In this document: positions 12,559-19,280 of the stretch, in pieces
Layout: every line of letters begins with the position of its first letter
Position numbering within the stretch: position 1 is the first letter of the stretch
Assembly: GCA_964556665.1 (NCBI GenBank)
Contig: CAZKXU010000068.1
Span: forward strand, 1 to 19,280
Source of the DNA: CAZKXU01 sp964556665
GTDB lineage: Bacteria; Bdellovibrionota_C; UBA2361; CAZKXU01
Direction: 5' to 3'
Length of the DNA: 19,280 nt
Notes under the pieces: generated by a model
Seen by the model: only the letters and a program-made list of their open reading frames with translations
What the model was told of the DNA's origin: nothing
The model's database searches: none
Position numbers and translations under genes: made by a program

Positions 12559-14826
12559 CTACTTGGGCTTTAACTTGTTAAGCGCAGATCCGGCTTTGAA
12601 CCACTCAATCTGCTCCTCTGTCATTGTGTGCTTGAGCTGAAATTTCTTCTCTGTGCCCTTACTCTTCACTACTAAGGTAATCTCCGAGCCCGGTTTTAAC
12701 TGCTTAAGACCTATAATATCAAGCCTTGCATCCTCAGGTATAGCATCATAGTTTGCCGGATCTACAAACGTTAAAGGCAGAACACCCTGCTTCTTTAGGT
12801 TTGTCTCATGTATTCTAGCAAAACTCTTAACAATGATGGCTCGGCATCCAAGAAAGCGCGGCGACATCGCAGCATGCTCCCGTGATGACCCCTCACCGTA
12901 ATTCTCATCGCCAATCGCCACCCATCCCTGGCCTTTAGCCTTATAAATCTTGGCAAGCTCATGGAACTGTATCCCTTTCTCTCCGCTGAGAACGTTAGTT
13001 GCTTTGCCGATCTCATCATTAAAAGCGTTTACCGCACTTAAAAACATATTATTTGAGATATTAGCTAGGTGCCCGCGGTACTTTAACCACGGTCCGGCAG
13101 CTGAAATATGATCGGTGGTGCACTTCCCTTTGGCTTTCATCAAGACCACAAGATTAGTCATATCGTTTCCATCCCAAGCTGCAAACGGCTCGAGGAACGA
13201 GAGACGATCACTTGTAGGAGAGATGCTGACTTTAATCTTCTTTCTCTCCTCTACGCTAGGCGGCGGCATTATAAACCCTTCCTTACTTAGCTCAAAGCCT
13301 TTTGGCGGAAGCTCATCACCTTTCGGTTCTGAGAACATAAACTGTTTCCCTGAAGGATCTGTCACCTTATCATGCACCGGATCGAAGCTTAGATTACCGG
13401 CAAAAGCCATCGCCGTTACTAATTCAGGCGAGCCTATGAATGCCAAAGTTTCAGAGTTTCCATCATTACGCTTTTTAAAATTACGGTTATAGCTAGTTAC
13501 AATAACATTCTTCTCCCCGGCCTTGATGTCCTCCCTACTCCACTGTCCAATACATGGACCACAGGCGTTGGCTAGTACGGTTGCGCCTACTGACTCAAAA
13601 ATCTCTAAAAACCCATCACGCGCAATTGTTTTAAATACCTGGTCTGAACCGGGCGTTACCAGAAATGGAACCTTGACCTTCATGCCGCGATCTTTTGCCT
13701 GCTTTGCTATATGTGCTGCACGGCCAATATCCTCATAAGAGGAGTTAGTGCAGGAGCCGATAAGAGCGCAGCGGATATTCTCAGGATACCCCTCTTTCTT
13801 TATTACCTCTTTCATCTCCGAAGCCTTGCGCAGCAGATCAGGTGTATGCGGTCCTACCCACTGCGGCTCAAGCTTGGATAGATCGATTTCTAGAACTTCA
13901 TCATAATATTTTTTCGGATCCTTGGCGGTTTCAGCATCTGCGACAAAGCAGGCCGTATATTTATCAGCTAATTCTGCTATTTTCTTGCGCCCCGTATTTG
14001 TCAAATACTTGGATGCGCGAGGATCGTAAGGAAAGATCGATGTCGTTGCACCTAGCTCAGCGCCCATATTCGCAATTGTAGCCTTACCCGTAGTGCTAAA
14101 ACTAGAAGTGCCCTCACCAAAATATTCAACGATCTTACCGGTGCCGCCTTTAACAGTAAGCATGCCTGCCACTTTCAGGATCACGTCTTTAGGTGAAGCC
14201 CAGCCGCTAAGCTTGCCGGTTAAATGCACGCCGATTAATTTAGGATTTACTAACCCCCACGGCTGGCCGGCCATAACATCAACGGCATCAGCGCCGCCTA
14301 CACCGACTGCCACCATACAGAGACCTCCGGCATTAGGAGTATGCGAGTCAGTGCCGATCATCATAGCTCCAGGAAAGGCATACTGTTCAAGCACTACCTG
14401 ATGTATAATACCAGCCCCCGCCTTCCAAAATCCGATGCCATATCGCTGACAGGCGCTGCTTAGGAAGTCATATACCTCTTTATTCTCATCAAATGCGCGT
14501 AAGAGATCCTTATCAGCTCCAACCTTAGCCTGAATCAGATGATCGCAGTGTACGGTCGATGGGACGGCTGCCGTATCCCAACCGGTAACCATAAATTGCA
14601 ATATCGCCATCTGCGCGGTGGCGTCCTGCATCGCTACCCTATCAGGGAGCAGATCAAGAAAGGTCTTTCCGCGCACCAGCTCCCCTTTCGGCCAGGCGAC
14701 TAAATGTGAAAATAAAACTTTCTCGGCTAAGGTGATTGGGCGCCCTAGTTTTTTACGCGCTTCAGCATGTTTTGCTTCTAATGTTTTATATAGCTTCTCA
14801 ATTCTTTCTAATGCGTCAATTTCCAT
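12559..14826 (-). CDS. Aconitate hydratase, mitochondrial (ACO2-like) type
   Basis: This TCA-cycle enzyme interconverts citrate and isocitrate through a [4Fe-4S] cluster. Cluster ligands are C359 (GSCTNSS), C422 and C425 (ACGPCIGQW), one residue off the numbering of mature mammalian aconitase. Family motifs include RVAMQDATAQMAILQF, IGTDSHTPNAGG, GGTGKIVEYFGEG, the catalytic-serine segment YGEGSSREHAA and SFARIHETNLKKQG. Length is 755 residues, as for mitochondrial aconitase and unlike AcnA (about 890) or AcnB (about 865). Expected to act in the cytoplasm. Upstream yajQ is on the same strand, but a REP element lies between, 22 bases ahead of the ATG. The ribosome binding site is weak (GAG about 12 bases before the ATG). 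Confidence 0.97.
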   Translation of the reverse strand: MEIDALERIEKLYKTLEAKHAEARKKLGRPITLAEKVLFSHLVAWPKGELVRGKTFLDLLPDRVAMQDATAQMAILQFMVTGWDTAAVPSTVHCDHLIQAKVGADKDLLRAFDENKEVYDFLSSACQRYGIGFWKAGAGIIHQVVLEQYAFPGAMMIGTDSHTPNAGGLCMVAVGVGGADAVDVMAGQPWGLVNPKLIGVHLTGKLSGWASPKDVILKVAGMLTVKGGTGKIVEYFGEGTSSFSTTGKATIANMGAELGATTSIFPYDPRASKYLTNTGRKKIAELADKYTACFVADAETAKDPKKYYDEVLEIDLSKLEPQWVGPHTPDLLRKASEMKEVIKKEGYPENIRCALIGSCTNSSYEDIGRAAHIAKQAKDRGMKVKVPFLVTPGSDQVFKTIARDGFLEIFESVGATVLANACGPCIGQWSREDIKAGEKNVIVTSYNRNFKKRNDGNSETLAFIGSPELVTAMAFAGNLSFDPVHDKVTDPSGKQFMFSEPKGDELPPKGFELSKEGFIMPPPSVEERKKIKVSISPTSDRLSFLEPFAAWDGNDMTNLVVLMKAKGKCTTDHISAAGPWLKYRGHLANISNNMFLSAVNAFNDEIGKATNVLSGEKGIQFHELAKIYKAKGQGWVAIGDENYGEGSSREHAAMSPRFLGCRAIIVKSFARIHETNLKKQGVLPLTFVDPANYDAIPEDARLDIIGLKQLKPGSEITLVVKSKGTEKKFQLKHTMTEEQIEWFKAGSALNKLKPK

Positions 14827-14847
14827 AATTTATACTCATTTTTATGT

Positions 14848-14900
14848 TACTGGGACCGCGGGCTTCCAGCCCGCAAATTAGCTCCATTAAACTCGTTTGC
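14848..14900 (+). repeat. REP-like hairpin copy 2 with decayed partner
   Basis: The first 27 bases (14848-14874) equal the REP unit at 19151-19177. The next 24 bases (CATTAAACTCGTTTGC at the end) resemble the spacer of the paired copy at 19178-19201. The second, inverted unit is recognisable only as GCAGGC before the similarity stops. This looks like a paired REP (BIME) that has lost its right half. It lies between yajQ and aconitase in the transcribed direction, so the hairpin would be in any shared mRNA. Confidence 0.8.
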
Positions 14901-14932
14901 AGGCAAAACTCCAGTGGTCAGAGTGCAGTTTA

Positions 14933-15424
14933 CTAATCCCTAAAGTTTACAAACTGTAATTCAAGATCTGCCACTGAGGCTTTAAACTTAGCAATCATTA
15001 GCTGCAGATCATCTCTTTTCTTACCACTTACTCTAAGTTGATCACCCTGTATTTGTGAAGAGACTTTAATACCGCTCTCTTTTACTAGCTTATTTAGCCG
15101 CTTAAGATCAGTATCGGCAAGCCCCTGTTTTATTTTAACCTCCTGTTTTATTGTATCACCACCGGCTGGCACAGGATCTACAAATTCAACCATTTTTAAA
15201 CTAACGCTGCGCTTAGCTAGACGGGTCTTTAGGATATCCTGTAGAGCGGTAAGTTTCATCTTGTCATCAGCTACAAGAATTATGAGGTTCTCCTTCTCCC
15301 GCCATTCAATACTACTCTTACTCCCTTTAAAATCGTAACGGGTATCCAACTCTTTTTTCGCTTGCTCAACACCGTTTTTGACCTCCTGCGGATCGGCTTT
15401 TGAAACAACATCAAACGATGGCAT
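14933..15424 (-). CDS. yajQ: YajQ-family cyclic-di-GMP/nucleotide-binding protein
   Basis: This small cytoplasmic protein has two ferredoxin-like folds. The family is known to bind cyclic di-GMP in some Proteobacteria. Signatures are MPSFDVVSKAD at the start, NGVEQAKKELDTRYDFKG (17-34), DILKTRLAKRSVS and the C-terminal QGDQLRVSGKKRDDLQ. Length of 163 residues is standard. A very good Shine-Dalgarno, AGGAGGGG, lies right before the ATG and overlaps the TAG stop of the B3/B4-domain gene, so translation is probably coupled. Function in this organism is inferred only from the family. Confidence 0.96.
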   Translation of the reverse strand: MPSFDVVSKADPQEVKNGVEQAKKELDTRYDFKGSKSSIEWREKENLIILVADDKMKLTALQDILKTRLAKRSVSLKMVEFVDPVPAGGDTIKQEVKIKQGLADTDLKRLNKLVKESGIKVSSQIQGDQLRVSGKKRDDLQLMIAKFKASVADLELQFVNFRD

Positions 15425-15432
15425 ATCCCCTC

Positions 15433-16122
15433 CTAATAACTAGGTGAATTACTATTTAAATTGAATTTTGAACAGGTGCCGCCGCAACTCTGCTCTAGCA
15501 GGTGCAAGAAATGCGTACGTGCAGATTCAGCATCGCTGAGTTTGCTCGCATCAAGCGCTTCAAACACGAGGAGCGCATTCTTAGTGCCCTCTCCTACTGC
15601 GACTCTTTCACATTCGCGCCAATTAAACCCGCGACAAACTGCACCATGATCATCGCAATAAATAACCTCACCTAAAGCTGGTGTAGTTTTTTCGTCGCTT
15701 CCTAACTCCTGAAACTCCTCATTTCCTGCCGATCTGGTTAGCCTAAGTGCGCCCTTAAGGGCATCAATATTTTCAACCCCGCACGGCAGACGGTACTTAA
15801 GTGAACATATATTTCCTATGGCCACCAAAGGGTTTATCAACGGAATCTCCTTGCCACCGCGTGCACGACGAAGAAGATTCTCGACCGAGGATCTGAGGTC
15901 TTTATTAGCACCAAATTTCTTGAATGCGGCTCGCCATGCAGCCACCTCAGGAATAAGTGAAGGTTCAACTGTGCCAAATTTTTCAGCTACCTCCTCTGAG
16001 ACTTTTACCAACTCATTTTTTAAAAACTCTCCTCCCTTGGTATTATCAGCATTGTTAATTACGGCACCAACGAGTGTCAGTCCTGGATATAATTCGAATA
16101 TTGAACTATCTACTGTTATCAT
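15433..16122 (-). CDS. B3/B4 tRNA-editing-domain protein (PheRS beta-like, COG3382 type)
   Basis: A stand-alone relative of the B3/B4 domain of phenylalanyl-tRNA synthetase beta subunit, the part that hydrolyses mischarged tRNA. Typical features are an N-terminal domain ending near AWRAAFKKFGANKDLRSSVE (67-86). The core then reads RARGGKEIPLINPLVAIGN and SLKYRLPCGVENIDAL, followed by the ALGEVIYCDDHGAVCRGFNWRE strand pair. Length of 229 residues matches the free-standing family. Its function is not settled; deacylation of a mischarged tRNA or free aminoacyl compound is the usual guess. The C-terminus has a CGGTC pair of cysteines, perhaps structural. The ATG overlaps the mpl stop (ATGA), so translation is coupled to mpl. 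Confidence 0.9.
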   Translation of the reverse strand: MITVDSSIFELYPGLTLVGAVINNADNTKGGEFLKNELVKVSEEVAEKFGTVEPSLIPEVAAWRAAFKKFGANKDLRSSVENLLRRARGGKEIPLINPLVAIGNICSLKYRLPCGVENIDALKGALRLTRSAGNEEFQELGSDEKTTPALGEVIYCDDHGAVCRGFNWRECERVAVGEGTKNALLVFEALDASKLSDAESARTHFLHLLEQSCGGTCSKFNLNSNSPSY

Positions 16123-17579
16123 AACTTGAGTCCTCCTATCAGCTTGTCGATTAATCCGCCAAAACTTCCGTTTGACATAACTACAACAAGATCTCCACTC
16201 TTAACTTCCTGTAATATTAGTCGGGTGATCTCTTCTACGTCCGTGCCTAAACGAGCTTGAACGCCAGCAGCGTTAATTGCTTGAACTAACTCAGCAACTT
16301 TTAAAAGCTCCAACCCCTGATCATTAGCACGCAGCTGTACATCCGCTAAAACCACCTGGTCGGCAAACTTAAACGCTCCTATATAATCCTTCTGAAAAAC
16401 CTTGCGCCGACTTGAGTTTGAGCGCGGCTCAAAGACAGCCCATATCCGTTTGTTAGGATACCACTCGCGCAACGCCTTTAAGGTCTCAACAACCGCCGTC
16501 GGGTGATGTGCGAAGTCTTCAATCAAGGTAATACCTCGATCGTTAAAGCGCACCTCCTGACGCCTCTTCGAACCGCCATACTTAGAAATAGCTGCACATG
16601 CGGCTCTCATATCAAGCCCCACGTACTTCGCGGCTAAGAGCGCTGCTAAAGCATTTTTACAGTTATGCTCACCAGGTACATGCAGTGAAAACTCAAAGCT
16701 TTCATCTTTAGAACGCACTGCAATTCTTTGATTTCCATCCTCCAATGAACGGGATATTATTACAAAATCTGCCTCTGGAGCCGTGCCAAATGTTACGATT
16801 TTACATCTAGCCTGCGCCCGCCAAGTTGGAAGCAATTTATTGATAGAGGAGAAATCAAGGGCAACGATAGCAGTTCCGCTTACCGGCATAGAGAGAATAA
16901 GTTTTGTAAATTCATCCTCGATAGTTTTCAGATCAGGATAGATATCGGCGTGATCGTACTCAATCGCGTTCACTATGCAGGTATCAGGTCTATAGAAAGT
17001 AAATTTGGGAACTTTGGCAAAAAAGGCGCTGTCATATTCATCACCCTCTACCACGCTATATGGGCCACTACCGACTTCGAAGCTAGAGGCAAGATCGGAG
17101 GCAACTCCACCGATAAAAAATCCTGGATTCTGCTGCAGACGCGTCAGGAGTGAAGCCATCATTGCTGTGGTAGTTGTCTTGCCGTGCGTACCGGTTACAA
17201 CAATAGAGTGCTTTCCCTTGATAACTAATTCATAAAGAGCTTTTGTAAAAAGAGTATAGGGAATCTGTTTTTTTTCAACTACATCGATCTCAGGATTCCC
17301 ATAACTAACCGCATTTCCAATTACAACCAAAGAAACCCCTGCCGGAATATTCTCTGCGCGATACCCTAGAGAAAACTTGACCGCTGAATTTTTAAGAAGG
17401 CTACTCATTGGCTCATAACATTCCTTATCCGAACCTGAAACCTGAAAGCCAGCTTCGACTAAAGCCACTGCCAGCTGCGCCATAGCTACACCTGCAACAC
17501 CAATCACATGAATCCTCGCGCCTGGATCAATTTTAGCTAGAGAGTAGGTGCCTGTTACTGAAAAATATTCTTTTGGCAT
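16119..17579 (-). CDS. mpl: UDP-N-acetylmuramate:L-Ala-gamma-D-Glu-meso-DAP ligase Mpl
   Basis: Mpl is a cytoplasmic Mur-type ligase that attaches the recycled murein tripeptide to UDP-MurNAc with ATP. The N-terminal Rossmann-like part has IHVIGVAGVAMAQLA (23-37) and SGSD. The P-loop is VTGTHGKTTTTAMM (128-141). Mpl-specific sequence follows: FFIGGVASDL (154-163), VVEGDEYDSAFF (176-187) and AIEYDHADIYPDL (205-217). The last replaces the MurC form. The C-terminal domain has LIEDFAHHPTAV and WAVFEPRSNSSRR. Length is 486 residues against 457 in E. coli. The ATG overlaps the stop of the upstream PP2C-like gene in TAATG, and the stop overlaps the next gene. The presence of Mpl implies DAP-type peptidoglycan and recycling. 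Confidence 0.95.
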   Translation of the reverse strand: MPKEYFSVTGTYSLAKIDPGARIHVIGVAGVAMAQLAVALVEAGFQVSGSDKECYEPMSSLLKNSAVKFSLGYRAENIPAGVSLVVIGNAVSYGNPEIDVVEKKQIPYTLFTKALYELVIKGKHSIVVTGTHGKTTTTAMMASLLTRLQQNPGFFIGGVASDLASSFEVGSGPYSVVEGDEYDSAFFAKVPKFTFYRPDTCIVNAIEYDHADIYPDLKTIEDEFTKLILSMPVSGTAIVALDFSSINKLLPTWRAQARCKIVTFGTAPEADFVIISRSLEDGNQRIAVRSKDESFEFSLHVPGEHNCKNALAALLAAKYVGLDMRAACAAISKYGGSKRRQEVRFNDRGITLIEDFAHHPTAVVETLKALREWYPNKRIWAVFEPRSNSSRRKVFQKDYIGAFKFADQVVLADVQLRANDQGLELLKVAELVQAINAAGVQARLGTDVEEITRLILQEVKSGDLVVVMSNGSFGGLIDKLIGGLKL

Positions 17580-18304
17580 TAAATAGCCTCCTCTAAATAG
17601 ATTGCCTGTGGACCGACCTTGGCGATCATAGCAAATCCAAGCTGTGCCTGATCCTCAAAAAGCTCTTTTACTAATCTTGCACAGGGATCGCCCCCCTTGC
17701 CCATCATTCTCAATGTCTCTCTAGCCTGATGCTCCTGTGCATTCGTAAGCTCCCTTGAGAAAAGTATAATCTGATCCCCCTCTAGAACCTCTATTGATGC
17801 CAACTCAACTGCAATTTCAACCTGTGAGCCAACATAAGAACCTGGATTTGATTTTTTTTCGAAAAATGCACTTAACTCCCCCGCTCTGTATAAATAGGCG
17901 GAACCGGGGCCCACTAGTCCAGCTGCTACAAACTCACGCTCTATCACCAGTCCAAGCAGGGAGGCTGTCAATTTTCCACCTGCTGCCAGCTTGTGACCAA
18001 AATCATACACGGAGGTGTTAGCGCGCTCAAACCCGCGCTGTAAAATATCAAGTGTTACATCTGCCGGGTCTTCTGAGCCATCCTGCTTTACCCGTTTTTC
18101 ATAGAAATCAAGCACTGTTGTGGTAAAGTTTTCTAAGGCCATCTTGCAGGCTACCTGACTTCCGAGACTATCCCGAATCGCCACAGAGCAACCTACTACC
18201 ATTGAGCCGGGCTTATTCCAAGGATTTAAAGCTACATAAGAGGAATTACCGGAAACAGCTCCAAAACCACGATAAAAATAACAATCAATTTTTGTTAACG
18301 ACAT
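17579..18304 (-). CDS. Degenerate PP2C/PPM-like protein, probable pseudophosphatase
   Basis: The 241-residue protein resembles the PPM/PP2C fold. GKLTASLLGLVIEREFVAAGLVGPGSAYLYRAG (110-142) aligns with the family strand that normally reads TTLxxxxIxxxxxxxAHVGDSRAYLxRxG. EGDQIILFSREL (174-185) aligns with DxLLLCSDGL. The metal-binding aspartates are not where expected: GDSRAYL is GPGSAYL, the ADGMGG motif is replaced around SVAIRDSLGSQVA (40-52), and the final DN motif is absent. It is therefore likely a non-catalytic relative acting as a scaffold or regulator. It is first in a coupled run with mpl (1-base overlap), B3/B4 and yajQ. A TATAAT box on the minus strand (18326-18331) lies 22 bases before the ATG. 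The fold assignment is by eye and moderately sure. Confidence 0.8.
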   Translation of the reverse strand: MSLTKIDCYFYRGFGAVSGNSSYVALNPWNKPGSMVVGCSVAIRDSLGSQVACKMALENFTTTVLDFYEKRVKQDGSEDPADVTLDILQRGFERANTSVYDFGHKLAAGGKLTASLLGLVIEREFVAAGLVGPGSAYLYRAGELSAFFEKKSNPGSYVGSQVEIAVELASIEVLEGDQIILFSRELTNAQEHQARETLRMMGKGGDPCARLVKELFEDQAQLGFAMIAKVGPQAIYLEEAI

Positions 18305-18325
18305 AAAGAAACACCACTCTACATA

Positions 18326-18331
18326 ATTATA
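18326..18331 (-). promoter_or_regulatory. Candidate -10 box for the PP2C-like/mpl operon
   Basis: On the minus strand this reads TATAAT, a perfect -10 hexamer, 22 bases before the ATG at 18304. At 17-base spacing the -35 position reads AGCTGG, which is poor; TTGATG lies too far upstream at 23 bases. It may be an activator-dependent or weak promoter, or chance in an AT-rich stretch. Confidence 0.35.
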
Positions 18332-18413
18332 CTGGATCGATCAGTACCCCAGCTCATCAATGCCGTAGTTAGCTGAATTTTATGAATATTTTCATTTTAA
18401 AACAATATTCTGC

Positions 18414-18440
18414 TAAAGAATGCAAAATTCCAGTCGATTA
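18414..18440 (+). promoter_or_regulatory. Candidate sigma-28 (FliA-type) promoter of the DUF5610 gene
   Basis: TAAAGAAT (18414-18421), 11 bases, then GTCGATTA (18433-18440). This follows the flagellar sigma-28 pattern TAAAGTTT-N11-GCCGATAA with six of eight matches in each half and exact spacing. Transcription would start near 18447, about 40 bases before the ATG. No alternative sigma-70 pair is evident in the gap. Confidence 0.42.
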
Positions 18441-18486
18441 ATTATTTAGCTCTAAAAATACAACAACTTTAACCAAGGAGTATGAC

Positions 18487-19119
18487 ATGGATAGTTTGCT
18501 CTCGCCATCTGCTGATCCGCGCACCTCTGGAATCAACATAAATCCTGAAAGCTTTAAAAATAGTAGTAAAAATATCGATCTTGTGATCGTACAGAACATT
18601 AGAAATGAGAATAGTGATAAAGTCTCACTCTCATTCGATGAGCTCTATAAAGGACTATCTCTTACCGGACGTAACATTATCGATAAACTAAACGAGCTTC
18701 TAAAGGAAAAACTCCCGGCTGGAATTCAGAGTCTAAATCCTGAGGATGTTACCCCGGAGGCAACTGCCAATAGAATAGTCAAAGGATCAACTGCCTTCTT
18801 TGAAGTATTTGCTAAACAAAACCCCAACCTTTCAGGTGAGGAACTATTAAATAAGTTTATGAGCACGATCCGCGGCGGAATTAAGAGTGGCTACGAAGAT
18901 GCAGCTAGCACACTTGAGGGGTTAGGTGCGTTTGAATTTGATGGAGTGAAAGAAGGAATTGAGGAAACTATGCGTCTAGTAGAGGAGAAACTAAATGCTT
19001 TTGAGAGCAGCAAACGAGAAGAGTTAGGTATAAATTCTAAAGTTGAAGAGAATTCCGCTGAGTTTACGAAAACAGAGGTTTTAAAGACTGCGGCTGGTTC
19101 ATTATCGATTGTGGCGTAG
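18487..19119 (+). CDS. DUF5610-domain protein
   Basis: A 210-residue, acidic, mostly helical cytoplasmic protein without signal peptide or membrane helix. Residues about 46-172 fit the DUF5610 pattern: LSFDELYKGLSLTG, then NPEDVTPEATANRIVKGSTAFFEVFAKQNP, then IRGGIKSGYEDAASTLEGLGAF and the closing VKEGIEETMRLVEEKLNAFE. The N- and C-terminal ends are low-complexity and polar, as usual for this family. A strong Shine-Dalgarno AAGGAG (18475-18480), six bases before the ATG, fixes the start. Function is unknown; the domain occurs often in motile Proteobacteria, and the upstream region has a sigma-28-like promoter. The gene is divergent from the PP2C-like operon and is followed by a small CATAAG/CTTATG hairpin (19134-19147) and REP elements. 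Confidence 0.88.
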   Translation: MDSLLSPSADPRTSGININPESFKNSSKNIDLVIVQNIRNENSDKVSLSFDELYKGLSLTGRNIIDKLNELLKEKLPAGIQSLNPEDVTPEATANRIVKGSTAFFEVFAKQNPNLSGEELLNKFMSTIRGGIKSGYEDAASTLEGLGAFEFDGVKEGIEETMRLVEEKLNAFESSKREELGINSKVEENSAEFTKTEVLKTAAGSLSIVA

Positions 19120-19150
19120 CTAGTGCACTGTAACATAAGTTCTTATGCTC

Positions 19151-19228
19151 TACTGGGACCGCGGGCTTCCAGCCCGCAACGCAGCAGCATTAAATTCGTT
19201 TGCGGGCTGGAAGCCCGCGGTCCCAGTA
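19151..19228. repeat. Paired inverted REP-like elements (BIME), copies 3 and 4
   Basis: Two perfect copies of the 27-base unit face each other at 19151-19177 and 19202-19228, separated by 24 bases. Each unit has its own GCGGGCT-type hairpin, and together they can form one long stem. The arrangement is the classic mosaic of REP sequences spread by REP-associated tyrosine transposases in other bacteria. It lies 31 bases after the DUF5610 stop codon and joins directly to a half-arm of the palindromic element. Confidence 0.9.
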
Positions 19229-19280
19229 CTGGAGTATTGCGAGGATTTTCCGACTGAGAAGCGTGACAAGGTGGGGCAAC
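19227..19280 (+). repeat. Inner half-arm of the palindromic element, cut by the window edge
   Basis: These 54 bases are identical to the reverse complement of 2428-2481, from the palindrome centre outward. The opposite arm is missing: the REP unit ending CCCAGTA stands where it should be and shares its last two bases. So a single arm can exist without its partner. The final nine bases equal the first nine of the window, TGGGGCAAC. Confidence 0.9.

Noticed and set aside
12959..14401. Long frames on the plus strand opposite aconitase.
   Set aside because: They are antisense shadows of a clearly assigned enzyme gene.
19151..19228. CRISPR-like repeat with spacer.
   Set aside because: Only two units, in inverted rather than direct orientation, and the same unit is dispersed elsewhere; it is a paired REP.
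1..19280. The last nine bases equal the first nine, suggesting a circular replicon.
   Set aside because: The overlap is inside a multicopy repeat present a third time at 2384-2569, and the gene content (aconitase, thyA, folA, mpl, tRNA) is ordinary chromosomal. A contig cut at a repeat explains it better.

Overview
The window is a piece of bacterial chromosome of moderate to low GC. It comes from a Gram-negative (diderm) organism: it carries an LpxL/HtrB-type lipid A acyltransferase domain and the murein-tripeptide ligase Mpl, which implies meso-DAP peptidoglycan that is recycled. It also has a mitochondrial-type (ACO2-like) aconitase, a DUF5610 gene with a possible flagellar-type promoter, tRNA genes without an encoded CCA, and several interspersed palindromic repeats. 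This would suit a deltaproteobacterial-grade or uncultured Gram-negative lineage, but the sequence alone does not fix the phylum.

Layout. 1-2569 (plus strand): an acyltransferase fused to a TPR-like tail, a secreted polysaccharide-lyase-like protein, then a REP-like hairpin and a 186-bp palindromic element. 2566-3609 (minus): queG. 3682-5980 (plus): a Yip1-like membrane protein, a trans-polyprenyl diphosphate synthase and a small conserved-looking protein, closed by a strong bidirectional terminator. 6048-10838: a potassium module, with kup on the minus strand and, divergently, a small membrane protein, an N-terminally truncated KdpD-type kinase and KdpE. No kdpFABC pump genes are present in the window. 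10931-18304 (minus): a long co-directional run read right to left as PP2C-like protein, mpl, B3/B4-domain protein, yajQ, aconitase, thyA, folA and tRNA-Arg(TCG). 18487-19119 (plus): a DUF5610 protein, then a pair of inverted REP hairpins and half of the palindromic element.

Functional links. The PP2C-like gene, mpl and the B3/B4 gene are joined by 1-nt and 4-nt overlaps, and yajQ follows with its Shine-Dalgarno sequence overlapping the previous stop, so these four look like one translationally coupled operon. thyA and folA form the usual dTMP/folate pair. kup and kdpDE share a 195-bp divergent region rich in dyad symmetry, which suggests the orphan KdpDE pair may control Kup.

The most unusual content is the repeat system. 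A 186-bp near-palindrome is open for about 60 codons on both strands. Identical half-arms of it occupy both window ends. One half-arm supplies the ribosome binding site of the first gene, and the internal copy supplies the stop codon of queG. A second 27-bp REP-like hairpin family occurs at three loci, twice next to the first repeat.
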